Below, in pieces: positions 18,901-27,900 of a DNA stretch of 64,000 nucleotides. The position numbers were made by a program, and so were the translations under genes. How positions within the stretch are numbered: position 1 is the stretch's first letter; each line of letters begins with the position of its first letter. This DNA is from UBA8524 sp964215915 (lineage in GTDB: Bacteria > Bacteroidota > Bacteroidia > UBA8524), in NCBI GenBank assembly GCA_964215915.1, contig CAXPEB010000021.1, positions 1-64,000 on the forward strand. The letters run 5' to 3'. The notes under the pieces were generated by a model. That model did not search any database, was not told where the DNA came from, and saw only the letters and a program-made list of their open reading frames with translations.

Positions 18901-19315
18901 TACTTTGGTTTCCGGTATAAGAGGATTCCAGCAAAACGTGAGAAACGGAGGCCAATTCCTGGTACTTAACTCGGAAATTCGGGTCCCGATTTTAGACTAT
19001 CTGCTGAAAAGACCCCTAAGCTTCGACATGCTTCGCACGCTTCAATGGGTCGCTTTTTATGATATCGGGTCGGCCTGGAACGGATTCAACCCCTTTGGCG
19101 ATCAGCATTACAATACCCGCCAAATCGATCAGGGGTCAGTAAGTATCACCATAAGGAACAAGAACAATCCTTTTGTAAGCGGTGTCGGAATGGGTCTGAG
19201 AACGCGGGTATTCGGTTATTATATCCGCACGGATATGGCCTGGGGCATCGAAAACGGAATCGTAGTCAACAACGGTAAACCCACCTGGCATTTCTCCCTG
19301 GGTTACGACTTCTGA
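15941..19315 (+). CDS. Large exported protein: degenerate peptidase-MA-like domain, TolB-like propeller, outer-membrane barrel
   Basis: I know no characterised function for this 1124-residue protein. After a signal peptide (to about residue 21) comes a region laid out like a gluzincin (peptidase MA) domain, but the HExxH position reads SELLVRE at 141-147, followed by LPEWYYKGL at about 166-174; the zinc histidines seem lost. PD40/TolB-like propeller repeats follow at about 290-560 (ISQIRLSPNGNMLAI, SIHPDGKQFLLSA, GILFSSNRNG). The last 350 residues look like a transmembrane beta-barrel ending in LGYDF. Start 15941 fits the promoter and the signal peptide. It may be a surface or outer-membrane scaffold; enzymatic activity looks unlikely. 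The gene stands alone, convergent with AMP nucleosidase. Confidence 0.8.
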   Translation: MRKLSVLIFCLFILLIPAFPQGVQTDFGSGTMQYSVHEWRFIHSDNFDAYFYEDGSDLAEYALVQAEKQLKRLENIIDYRLGSRSQILLFHSEYDLRHSNLFQYSHPFNPGGYSYAMQNKVIVAFNGNRQDLARAIRYGISELLVRELMYGGSFQERLQASTLLYLPEWYYKGLLSYLAEPWSTEIDNAVKDELAQGKLERINLLDPEGTRLAGHSWWNYIAENYGKRSISDILYLTRVSKGFENALLFVLGARTGTVFKDWINYYRIRYADDPGTGPDRNAIRLPASFIDKDISQIRLSPNGNMLAIACNKRGRYEIWTLRLYDKKLKRIYHSDETTPYHWNEYEPVLAWNPDSKGIHAFLHEKGSLKHLFLSLNSGKKRAEKLPQLELITWASIHPDGKQFLLSAADKGRSDLFIYTPENGMILNLSQDVFDDEHAVFNENGTGILFSSNRNGVPFAQQRDNRYIVSDSSSFDIYTMAWPSDGKRLKRITNTPFVHEIQPNPYPGGGIAYLTDNNGIFNLYVTLSTTAFDKALVYVDRMDEPGKLLDSFVVHVPIDTHTFKLEDLELDSSFMAKSGAYRVYNRYREVLRHYPLSDYNRNLRFYDVDGELRKDVSMIRYLGRYYIQSLELSGNVEEDARYTTVIPTRYRKETGHQALVSDSGSRSFLVEPSDVGVEKEIVVQKPLDTAEKKERYTFQTGFPEIPAEEMEMPREEKKVQFHTRDLPYRTTFLPDYFVTQLIDNSIINTPYYLNNGFSRTFNTFSRPNLNARLELGFQDLFNDQSIVAGGRIPLRLYSTDFYFHYIQRKYRYDFGTSFFRSTRMIDGATNSHRVLIHEIRPFVSRPLPGNLEVRFSAFYRSDRTVTNATDQISLQEPDEIRAWTGGRIELMLDRKRMEELNFPVGIQAKLYAERFQSLQQNLGVNILGGEFRYYRKLFSKVLWANRLSTGASFGDGLVNYFVGGTENWLSNRYNQELGTNTNYRYTFNTLVSGIRGFQQNVRNGGQFLVLNSEIRVPILDYLLKRPLSFDMLRTLQWVAFYDIGSAWNGFNPFGDQHYNTRQIDQGSVSITIRNKNNPFVSGVGMGLRTRVFGYYIRTDMAWGIENGIVVNNGKPTWHFSLGYDF

Positions 19316-19317
19316 GA

Positions 19318-20088
19318 CTAGAAATGAAGGTGTTTTACAGTCAGCTTTTTTTCAATAAGCTGGCGCAGAGAATCTATCCCAATCTTTACATGCGTTTCTG
19401 CAAAATCGCGGGTGACGCGCGAATCACTGCTGGCTGTTTTCACTCCTTCCGGAATCATCGGTTGGTCGGAAACAAGGAGTAAAGCACCACTCGGGATCTT
19501 GTTGGCAAATCCTGTTGAAAAGATGGTCGCCGTTTCCATATCGATGGCCATGGCTCTTATTTTCCTGAGGTAGGTTTTAAAGGCCGTGTCATGTTCCCAA
19601 ACCCTTCGGTTGGTGGTATAAACGGTTCCTGTCCAGTAGTCCAGTCCGTAGTCGCGGATGGTGGTGGAAATAGCCTTTTGAAGGGCAAACGCCGGAAGGG
19701 CAGGCACTTCCGGGGGGAAATAATCATTGCTGGTACCATCTCCGCGAATGGCTGCTATGGGAAGGATCAGATCACCGATTTTGTTCTTTTTTTTCAAGCC
19801 ACCGCATTTTCCCAGGAAAAGTGCTGCTTTCGGTTGAATGCAACTCAACAGATCCATAATAGTGGCTGCATTCGGACTACCCATTCCGAAATTGATCATG
19901 GAAATTTCTTCTTTCGTGGCTACCTGAAAGGGCTTGTCCGCCCCCATTATCTCCGCACCGGTCAGTTTTGAAAAGGTTTCCAGGTGGTGATCGAAATTGG
20001 TAAGTAGTATATACTTACCAAAATCTCCGAGTTCAATTCCGGTATATCGGGGCAGCCAGTTGCTGGTGATTTCCAATTTGGTCTTCAT
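19318..20088 (-). CDS. amn: AMP nucleosidase (short Bacteroidota form)
   Basis: AMP nucleosidase hydrolyses AMP to adenine and ribose 5-phosphate and helps set adenylate levels. The 256-residue protein has the nucleoside-phosphorylase fold with GMGSPNAATIMD, LFLGKCGGL, a GDGTSNDYF segment and the AIDMETATIF segment that contacts the ribose. It lacks the N-terminal regulatory domain of the roughly 480-residue E. coli Amn, as usual in Bacteroidota. ATG 20088 (MKTKLE) lies 5 nt after the stop of the upstream outer-membrane protein gene, so the two are probably cotranscribed. Confidence 0.9.
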   Translation of the reverse strand: MKTKLEITSNWLPRYTGIELGDFGKYILLTNFDHHLETFSKLTGAEIMGADKPFQVATKEEISMINFGMGSPNAATIMDLLSCIQPKAALFLGKCGGLKKKNKIGDLILPIAAIRGDGTSNDYFPPEVPALPAFALQKAISTTIRDYGLDYWTGTVYTTNRRVWEHDTAFKTYLRKIRAMAIDMETATIFSTGFANKIPSGALLLVSDQPMIPEGVKTASSDSRVTRDFAETHVKIGIDSLRQLIEKKLTVKHLHF

Positions 20089-20093
20089 ACTCT

Positions 20094-20663
20094 CTAAAGG
20101 TACAATTTCGCACCGAGAGTGAACCACATCAGATCATATCCGAATTCGGCAAAAGCCGCCCATTGTCCCTGGAACCGGTATTCGCCACCCACAAACATGC
20201 CCCCGTAAAGATTCATGCGGGTCCATTCCGAGGGCTGATAACCGACAGGAACAGGAGGGTCATAACTTTCACGAAAGGAGGCAACATGCAGCCCCAGGTG
20301 TAAGCCTCCGTAAAGGTCCAGTTTATCTGAATACGGATAGACATAACTAGCCCTTCCTGAAAGCAGCAAATGGCTCCAATAGTAGCGGCTTTTCCAACCC
20401 GGACGGTTGTACCAGGCATCGCTTCTTCCGAAACCCATCATTGCACCCCAGGTAAGCTTTCCGGTACTGAGCTGCTTCGCCGTCTGCTCATAGGTAAAAC
20501 GGATACCCGCACCGGCAGAAGACCGGTACAGATCACGGTTATCATAACGTACGGAATAAAAATTACTGATGCTGCTCAACCCGCCCCCTACTGACTGATC
20601 CTGGGCCAATGACTGCTGATAGAAACCGAGAAATACAAGAAGGAAAAGCAGGTGTACTTTCAT
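20094..20663 (-). CDS. Small outer-membrane beta-barrel protein of unknown function
   Basis: The 189-residue product has a clean signal peptide ending at LAQ and then alternating aromatic/polar strands (RYYWSHLLLSGRASYVYPYS, LYGGLHLGLHVASF) typical of a small outer-membrane barrel; no named family was recognised. ATG 20663 was chosen because it starts the signal peptide and lies 4 nt after a promoter box. It is the first gene of a two-gene unit with AMP nucleosidase, although the functional link is unclear. Confidence 0.75.
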   Translation of the reverse strand: MKVHLLFLLVFLGFYQQSLAQDQSVGGGLSSISNFYSVRYDNRDLYRSSAGAGIRFTYEQTAKQLSTGKLTWGAMMGFGRSDAWYNRPGWKSRYYWSHLLLSGRASYVYPYSDKLDLYGGLHLGLHVASFRESYDPPVPVGYQPSEWTRMNLYGGMFVGGEYRFQGQWAAFAEFGYDLMWFTLGAKLYL

Positions 20664-20667
20664 GCTC

Positions 20668-20699
20668 CAAAAATACGCTACCCAAAGTGCTAACATCAA
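20668..20699 (-). promoter_or_regulatory. Promoter with possible leaderless start for the outer-membrane protein gene
   Basis: On the minus strand, TTG (20699-20697), a 21-nt spacer and TATTTTTG (20675-20668) match the consensus. The box ends 4 nt before the ATG, so the transcript could begin at or near the start codon. Confidence 0.5.
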
Positions 20700-20743
20700 G
20701 TATTTTTCATACGCCGATACTATCGGTCACATGACAGATTAAT

Positions 20744-20751
20744 TACCTTTG
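20744..20751 (+). promoter_or_regulatory. -7 box just before the ALDH7 start
   Basis: TACCTTTG matches TAnnTTTG and ends 7 nt before the ATG, predicting a leaderless or near-leaderless transcript. No -33 element is evident. Confidence 0.5.
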
Positions 20752-20758
20752 TTCTGCC

Positions 20759-22309
20759 ATGACACAGCAAGCATCTACTTCCATACAACATATTCTGAGA
20801 GAACTGGGTATACAGCCCATGAATCCTGCTGCAAGCACCGGATTAAACTGGCTCGGTCACAGCGACAGGGAGCATCGTGATGTAAACAGTCCGGTTGACG
20901 GACAAAAAATTGCCAGTGTCCAGATCGCCAATCGTGAAGATTACGAGGCGCTGGTTTCAAAAGCCGAAGAAGCTTTTTCCGTGTGGCGGTCAATTCCCGC
21001 CCCCAGGCGCGGAGAGATCATCCGCCAATACGGGATGAAGCTTAGGGAATACAAACAACCCCTCGGCACCCTGGTTTCTTACGAAATGGGAAAGATCCTG
21101 CAGGAAGGACTGGGTGAGGTTCAGGAAATGATTGATATCTGCGACTTTGCCGTGGGTTTGTCACGGCAACTTCACGGCCTGACCATGCACAGTGAACGCC
21201 CTTCGCACCGAATGTACGAACAATGGCATCCACTGGGTATTGTGGGAATCATATCCGCATTCAACTTCCCGGTTGCCGTATGGAGTTGGAATGCCATGAT
21301 CGCCGCAGTATGCGGGGATGTCTGTATATGGAAACCTTCTGAAAAAACGCCACTGACGGCAATTGCCTGCCAGAATTTGCTGAGGGAAGTGCTTGCAGAG
21401 AATGAAGTACCTGACGGAGTATTTAACCTGATCATGGGTGATTACAGAGCGGGAGAATGGATGTCGGCAGACAACCGGATCCCTCTGCTTTCCGCTACCG
21501 GATCCACCCGAATGGGTAAAGCGGTCGGTGCAGCAGTCGGTGCCCGCCTTGGTCGTGCACTCCTGGAACTCGGAGGGAACAATGCCATTATCGTAACCCC
21601 GAAAGCCAATATTGATATGGCCATCCGGGCCATTGTATTCGGAGCGGTGGGAACAGCCGGCCAGCGTTGTACCTCCACCCGACGGATTATCGTACACGAA
21701 TCCATCTTCGATAAAGTAAAAGACAAGCTGCTTTCCATCTACCCCCAACTACGTATCGGTTCACCTCTCGATTCGGACACTCTGGTAGGGCCACTGATTG
21801 ATCGGGACGCCGTTACTCAGTTTCTCAATGCGGTAGAAAAAGTGAAGGAGCAAGGAGGAGAAATACTCTATGGAGGTACCGTTTATGACGGCGATAACCC
21901 TTCAGGATGTTATGTGGTGCCCTGCATTGCCAAAGTGAATAACGACATGGATATCGTGCAAACGGAAACCTTCGCTCCTATTTTGTATATGATGTCTTAC
22001 TCGGATTTGGAAGAGGCCATTGCCCTTCAAAACGGAGTGAAGCAAGGGTTGAGCTCTGCCATATTCAGCGACAGCCTTATGGAAACAGAGCAATTTCTTT
22101 CCACCCGTGGTTCCGATTGCGGCATTGCCAATGTAAACATAGGCACCTCAGGAGCGGAAATCGGAGGAGCCTTCGGTGGAGAGAAAGAAACCGGAGGAGG
22201 ACGCGAATCAGGATCCGACGCCTGGAAAGCATATATGCGAAGGCAAACCAACACCATTAATTTTAGTACAGAACTTCCCCTGGCTCAAGGCATCCATTTC
22301 GATATCTGA
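20759..22309 (+). CDS. Aldehyde dehydrogenase family 7 (L-piperidine-6-carboxylate / alpha-aminoadipic semialdehyde dehydrogenase type)
   Basis: Family 7 ALDHs oxidise alpha-aminoadipic semialdehyde, in equilibrium with piperideine-6-carboxylate, to aminoadipate in lysine catabolism, and also detoxify other aldehydes. The 516-residue cytoplasmic protein has the family's FNFPVAVWSWN segment, the catalytic Glu270 in LELGGNN and the nucleophile Cys304 in TAGQRCTSTRR, and keeps the GGAFGGEKETGGGRESGSDAW tail typical of ALDH7. The ATG at 20759 follows a promoter box directly. The PagL-like gene starts 3 nt after its stop, so they form one transcription unit. No other lysine-degradation genes are nearby, so the physiological substrate is inferred only from the family. 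Confidence 0.9.
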   Translation: MTQQASTSIQHILRELGIQPMNPAASTGLNWLGHSDREHRDVNSPVDGQKIASVQIANREDYEALVSKAEEAFSVWRSIPAPRRGEIIRQYGMKLREYKQPLGTLVSYEMGKILQEGLGEVQEMIDICDFAVGLSRQLHGLTMHSERPSHRMYEQWHPLGIVGIISAFNFPVAVWSWNAMIAAVCGDVCIWKPSEKTPLTAIACQNLLREVLAENEVPDGVFNLIMGDYRAGEWMSADNRIPLLSATGSTRMGKAVGAAVGARLGRALLELGGNNAIIVTPKANIDMAIRAIVFGAVGTAGQRCTSTRRIIVHESIFDKVKDKLLSIYPQLRIGSPLDSDTLVGPLIDRDAVTQFLNAVEKVKEQGGEILYGGTVYDGDNPSGCYVVPCIAKVNNDMDIVQTETFAPILYMMSYSDLEEAIALQNGVKQGLSSAIFSDSLMETEQFLSTRGSDCGIANVNIGTSGAEIGGAFGGEKETGGGRESGSDAWKAYMRRQTNTINFSTELPLAQGIHFDI

Positions 22310-22312
22310 AGC

Positions 22313-23410
22313 ATGAAACACCTGCGCCAGGCCTTTTTTTGGCTGGTACTTTTTTGTTGTCTTGCTTCCATAGCCGGAACGGACCCGGGCATCAATATCA
22401 TCCATAACCGGGGCATTCTCTGGGCTCACCGGAAAAGCATGTTGCATCTCGAAGCCCCGACTTATGGCTATGATGTTAACCTGTACCTGTTCACCGAACG
22501 CAGTGGTATGAACTGGTCACGTGCTTATAACAGCCCCAGGATAGGTATCACCCTATCATACCTTGACCTGGGAAAACCGGAGGTTACCGGAAAAGTTTTC
22601 GGGCTTTTACCCTTTATCGAATTCCGTTTGCTGCACCAAAAAAAACAGGAACTCAATTTCAGGATGGGTGCCGGAATGGGTTACCTCACGAAAAAATGGG
22701 ACCTCACTACCAACCGGCTGAATAATGCCATTGGCTCACATGTCAACGGAAATATGCGTTTGCATTTTCTTTATCACCGGCAAATCGGGACACATTGGGA
22801 ATTTACTGCAGTTGCCGGCATCACCCATTATTCAAATGGGAACTTCCGTTTACCCAATCTCGGTGTAAACAGTGTGGAAGCTGGTCTTGGGATAGGGTAT
22901 AACCTGAATGGAATTCCGGACCGGGAAGGTATTTATACCCCCGATAGCACTGCGCGCAGACAACGCTCGGAAATCCGTTTCAGCTTTGGCACGAAGGAAA
23001 CTTCACTGATCTATCCCAAAAGGGTTTTTGCCTTTGATCTGGGACTTCGTCATTACCTTTTCAATTGGGAGAAGCTACGGCTTTGCGGAGGACTGGACTT
23101 TTTTTATGATCCGGGTTATGTTTACCGGGACAATCCGAACGATGTCCAGGGCGGACCGAATATTCGTAACAGCATGGAAATGGCTTTGTGCGGAGGAGGG
23201 GAATTATGGCTGGGCAAGTTCAGCTTTATCGGAGAAGGAGGTATCTACTTTTACACTCCGGAGATGTCTTATTATAAAGGGCCAATTTACCAGCGGGTTG
23301 GTTTTCGCTACAAAATCAATCCTGAATTGAGTTGTCTGGCCACATTAAAAGCCCATTTTGCAAGGGCAGATTATTTTGAATGGGGAATCGCGTATACCAT
23401 AGTGCACTGA
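22313..23410 (+). CDS. PagL-like acyloxyacyl hydrolase / lipid A deacylase
   Basis: The protein resembles outer-membrane PagL enzymes, which remove an acyl chain from lipid A. It has 365 residues with a signal peptide ending at about SIAG and a barrel-like body, and carries the PagL catalytic signature THYSNGNFRLPNLG with His172, Ser174 and Asn175. It is much longer than the roughly 170-residue classical PagL, as common for Bacteroidota members, so the extra N- and C-terminal strands need explanation. It starts 3 nt after the ALDH7 stop and overlaps the next gene by 31 nt, which indicates an operon. Confidence 0.8.
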   Translation: MKHLRQAFFWLVLFCCLASIAGTDPGINIIHNRGILWAHRKSMLHLEAPTYGYDVNLYLFTERSGMNWSRAYNSPRIGITLSYLDLGKPEVTGKVFGLLPFIEFRLLHQKKQELNFRMGAGMGYLTKKWDLTTNRLNNAIGSHVNGNMRLHFLYHRQIGTHWEFTAVAGITHYSNGNFRLPNLGVNSVEAGLGIGYNLNGIPDREGIYTPDSTARRQRSEIRFSFGTKETSLIYPKRVFAFDLGLRHYLFNWEKLRLCGGLDFFYDPGYVYRDNPNDVQGGPNIRNSMEMALCGGGELWLGKFSFIGEGGIYFYTPEMSYYKGPIYQRVGFRYKINPELSCLATLKAHFARADYFEWGIAYTIVH

Positions 23411-24126
23411 TCATCCTGCTATTGCTATCGGCATGCAGGGATGCCATTCAGGATTGCAGCCGCAAAGCCGGTGATGAGGTTGTAGTTACCCGTCAACCCG
23501 GTGCGTTTCACGCCATCAATGCTGCCGACCGCTTTGACGTGGAAATCCTCCAGGATTCGTCAAAAACAGGTAATGTCGAATTGTATGGTCCTTCCGATGT
23601 GCTAGGGGGCGTGGAAACCACGGTGAGCGGAGGGAAACTGAGCCTGCGCGATAAAAACCACTGCAAATGGGTACGGGAACTGGATCGCCGGCTGAAAGTC
23701 AAAGTGTATGTGGACAGCCTTACCCTGATTGAAACCCTCGACGCAGCATCTGTGACCTCCAACGACACTCTTCGGCTCCGGGCTTTTAAGATTGTCCATT
23801 TCAGCACCGGGCTCATTGACCTGCTTTATACTGCTGGCAAGGAAAGTATTGCCGTGGAAGGTCGGGATGCGGGTGAACTGAAGTTACGCGGTTCCTGTGG
23901 GATCCTTGTGGCTACCTTGTATGAAACCGGTCCCCTTCATGCCGAAGAACTCAATACCGATATTGTGTTCGTTTACCATTACGGACTCAACCGGGCGGAT
24001 GTCCGGGCACACGACCTGGTGGAATGCAACATAGAAAACACGGGAGATGTTTATGTGCATCAGGAACCCTCCCTCCCGATCAAGCGAAACGGGCGGGGAA
24101 AAGGGCAGGTAATCAAGGCATTCTGA
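23380..24126 (+). CDS. DUF2807 (head GIN domain) lipoprotein
   Basis: The 248-residue product has a lipoprotein signal with a lipobox (LLLSAC, Cys19) and then the beta-helical DUF2807 repeats (AINAADRFDVEIL, GGKLSLRDKNHCKW, LDAASVTSND) seen in many Bacteroidota envelope proteins of unknown function. The start ATG lies inside the end of the PagL-like gene with a 31-nt overlap in another frame; no later start would keep the lipoprotein signal. The overlap suggests translational coupling. Confidence 0.82.
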   Translation: MGNRVYHSALIILLLLSACRDAIQDCSRKAGDEVVVTRQPGAFHAINAADRFDVEILQDSSKTGNVELYGPSDVLGGVETTVSGGKLSLRDKNHCKWVRELDRRLKVKVYVDSLTLIETLDAASVTSNDTLRLRAFKIVHFSTGLIDLLYTAGKESIAVEGRDAGELKLRGSCGILVATLYETGPLHAEELNTDIVFVYHYGLNRADVRAHDLVECNIENTGDVYVHQEPSLPIKRNGRGKGQVIKAF

Positions 24127-24170
24127 ACTTTTGGAACGAATCTTGAATTTTTTCATGGAAAAGCTGAACC

Positions 24171-24986
24171 ATGAAAGCATTCATTCCTCTTATTGCCATC
24201 TTGCTTGCCGGCGGCCCTGAAAAGGGCGTACAGGAAGCCTCAGAGCCCGTTATCGAGAACAAAGACACCGTTTACCGGACCTGGACCAACAATGCCTGGT
24301 CATTGGGTGAATTCCTGAGTTACAGGGTTCACTACGGAATTATGAATGCCGGTGAAGTTAAAATGGTGATAGAAAAGGAATTGATGCCCATTGGCGATCG
24401 TAAAGTCTATCACATCCATGCCAAAGGAAGGTCCTATTCCGGGTTCGACTGGTTTTTTCGGGTAAGGGATCATTACCAGACCTATATCGATAACAAAGCG
24501 ATTCAACCCCTTCAATTCTCTAAAATTATGGAAGAGGGGAAATACAAAGATTCTGACTTTGCGCTTTTCAACTACAAAACCAAAATGGTCAGCAGCGCCA
24601 AAAAAGGATCGGTAGCATTTACCGGGGATATTCAGGATGTGATCTCAGCCATCTACTTTGCCCGGACTATCAATATCAAAGATGCCCAACCCGGTGATGT
24701 CTTCCCGATACAGGTTTACCTTGACGGAGAAGTTCATGACCTGCAATTCAAATACGTCAAAAAAGAAGTGATCAAAACCGATATCGGGAAGGTAAACGCC
24801 GTAAAGGTTGTTCCCATGCTGGTTGCCGATCGTGTTTTCAAAGAAGAAGAAGGCATGGAACTTTGGGTGAGTGATGACGACAATAAAGTCCCCCTTCGCG
24901 TAAAAGCAGGATTGCTGGTCGGATCCGTTAAAGTGGATATTACCGCATACAACAACCTGCTTTGGCCCATCAACATGGCCAATTGA
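24171..24986 (+). CDS. DUF3108 domain-containing exported protein
   Basis: This 271-residue protein has a short signal-like N-terminus (MKAFIPLIAILLAGG) and then a DUF3108 domain from about 45 to the end (LSYRVHYGIMNAGEV, RVRDHYQTYID), a periplasmic lipid-binding-like beta fold of unknown role. It follows the DUF2807 gene by 44 nt and may belong to the same operon. Its stop codon abuts the stop of sprA on the other strand with no base in between. Confidence 0.82.
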   Translation: MKAFIPLIAILLAGGPEKGVQEASEPVIENKDTVYRTWTNNAWSLGEFLSYRVHYGIMNAGEVKMVIEKELMPIGDRKVYHIHAKGRSYSGFDWFFRVRDHYQTYIDNKAIQPLQFSKIMEEGKYKDSDFALFNYKTKMVSSAKKGSVAFTGDIQDVISAIYFARTINIKDAQPGDVFPIQVYLDGEVHDLQFKYVKKEVIKTDIGKVNAVKVVPMLVADRVFKEEEGMELWVSDDDNKVPLRVKAGLLVGSVKVDITAYNNLLWPINMAN

Positions 24987-27900
24987 TTATTGAATGGTGT
25001 ACCTCAGCTGAATACCTCCCTGGGTAATCGCTGTGGGGAAAGAAGTCGCCACAACCGGGGTCGTTGCTCTCCGGTCATAGAACATGCGCAGGTTCAGCTT
25101 ATCGTTGATCTGGTAATCAATAGTCGGTTTGATGGAAATAATCTTACTACCCTGGGCTGGAACCGAGGTAATATTATCCACTTCCGACACGGTATTACGC
25201 GAATCCCGGATGCTAAAGTCAAAGCGTATGTTCAGATCATTCTTCAGGTAGGGTTTTCTCCTATTGATACGGAAAGGAAGACGCAACCCCTTCACTTTGT
25301 AACCCAAACCGATAATCACTTCCGAACTCCGGTTTTCTGCCACCCGGAAACTGTTAAGCTCAAAGGAAACCGTTCTTGATTTACTGTATTCGAACCGGGT
25401 AGTTAGTCCGTTACGGAAACTGAGATCCACACTTGCAAACGGTTTGAAGGATTCCGAAATCGTTACGTTACGGATCACATACTTCGGCTGCTGGTCATTG
25501 CCCGTTGTTACGCCGCCATAGCTGAGCGGAGTATTGAAATTACTGATCACATACTGTGAACTGTAGGCATGACGCAGGGTTACATTCGAGAATAGTTTCG
25601 AGATGGATTTGATTCTGTTCAGACCTGAATAGGTGATGGTCCAGGCCGGGAAAGGTATCTTGGGGAACGGACTCAGCGAAGAGCCCTGTGCATCCTTTCC
25701 GGAATAAGCCGCCAGGAAGGCCTGTAGCATTACTTCCTGTTGTTTCTTACTGTACCCGATCACATAGCCCTGGGTGTCAATTTGACTCAGATCGGCACCG
25801 GCTTCTTTGGCAAGCCTTTGTGACATGGTATACCTGTTATTCTCAAACTGAGTAAATGTTTCGGATTTACCCTGGTCGTTTACCTTGTCAAATGCTGTAC
25901 GCAGCGAATTAAACGTAATGGTATAACTACCGGTTTCCGCTAAGGCAAGGTCTCTGAACTCTCCGGTGGTATCAATTGCTTTGAATGTAGAGTTGGTGGA
26001 TCTGATCTCGTTCTTACTTGCCGACAGATCAATACGCAGATCCTTGATCGGCTCAATCAGCGCCCTGGGAGAAAACGTTACACTGGATTTCTGAAGGAAC
26101 TGATTGTAGATATTCGTATCCGTACTCATCAACCCTCTCCGGGCCAGATCATAACGAATCTCGGGATTCTGGCTACCCAGGATAAAGGGCAAACCCGGGG
26201 CATTGGTGCGGAAATCATTACCGAGATACTGAGAAACACCGGTAAACCCGGGCAGATAGATTCCATTGGTTACGCTGTACGAGAAAGAAACATTCTTCAC
26301 GGACATAGCCAACCTCGCCAGGAATGGCCCGGCACCTGACATTTCATCATTCTTTTTGGGATTTTTCTCCTCTCCACCGTCTTCTTCCTTTTTCTCCTCC
26401 GAGGGTTGTCGCCTTTTGGGTTTCGATCGCTTGCCCCGGTTTACATCCCTGAAATAAGGAATCTTGTTGTACAGGGTAACCATATTGAGTTGCCCGTTTA
26501 GGGAGTAGTTTACCGAGTTCTGAATATCGTTCCCCAGCGAGCGGGCGGCAGGCGGAGCTGTTTTCCACTCGTAATTCACCGAATACAAGGCATTCAGGGT
26601 TACCCAGTTCAGGATTGGGATTTTATTGAAGGGTACATTGTAATTAAATGTAACCTGTTGGTTGAAGTTGGTATTCCTTCCGAAGTACCTCAGGGTATCC
26701 AGAATTTTCTGGAAAGAATCAGGTGTTTCCGTACGACTGATCTTTCCCTGGGGCTCATCGATCCGGGCAAGGTTGGTAGCCTGGTAGTCTACCTTCAGGT
26801 TGCCTGTGAGATCCCACCGGAAGTCATAGAATCGATTGAGCGTAAAGTTCTTGTTGTACAACTCGGGGAGCACGGCGTTCGGGTTATCATTGGCCCGGTT
26901 TACCCGCCGCGAATAAAAGCGATCGACATCCGCTCTGAATCCTAAACTACTCGGGTAGGGGCTCAGCTGAAAATCACGGAATAAGGCCAGCCAGGGCGAC
27001 TTACCCAGCTTCTTCATCGGCTGCCACTTTTTGGGTTGAGTGCTGAAATTGTATCCCAAGCTTCCCCGGTAAGTCTTCTGAAGGTTTTCCTGTATCTGCT
27101 GGTTTCGCTGATACACCTCCGTAAATGAATACGACAGGTTGAAGTTCTCTATGTCCCACAGGTGTGGTTTCGCCGATCCCATCCGGTTCTTTCGGATATT
27201 GGTGAAGTTGATACTTCGCCTTACGGTCAGGTCTTCTGCATTGTTCCGGATCTTTTCTCTTTCCTGTTCATTCGGAGCCACGGAAAGTGCAGTCTCCAAC
27301 AGGATATCCGGATTAAGCGGATTGTATTTGGGGCGTACGATCTGCTCGCTGTGGCCGATATACATGGGTATGGATATCCCGGATTTCTGCGGCAGGAATT
27401 TACCCAGCTCAAAACTTCCGTTAATGTCGTACAGGAAGGTTTCATTGAGGTTCCGGTCATTCAATTTTTTGTCCAGTCCCCCGAAACCGATACTCTGGTA
27501 ATTAACGGATGCCGTTACATTCCCGAGATCCGCCAGTTTGGCTACCAGTCGGGCATTGGCTGCCCAGCCTCCCTGGTTGATGAATTCAGACATCCGCAAC
27601 TCATTGAACCATACTTCCGCACACTTAGCCTGCCCATCATCCTGGGTCGGATTATCCTGAATGGCAGGGTTTCTCACTCCGAGCATGATCACCCGGATAT
27701 TACTCATATCCGGCAAACCCTTCACTTTTACGACTCGTCCACCATCCAACTGCACCACAAACTCCTGGGTTAGTGGCGCCTGCCGGTTAAACCGGATCTG
27801 TTTGGCTTCATAAAAACGCTCCAACTCCACATTGAGCTCATTCTGGGATGGCCAGACCTGGGTAGGATCCGACTGACCAGGTTGAGTTACATACAGAGGT

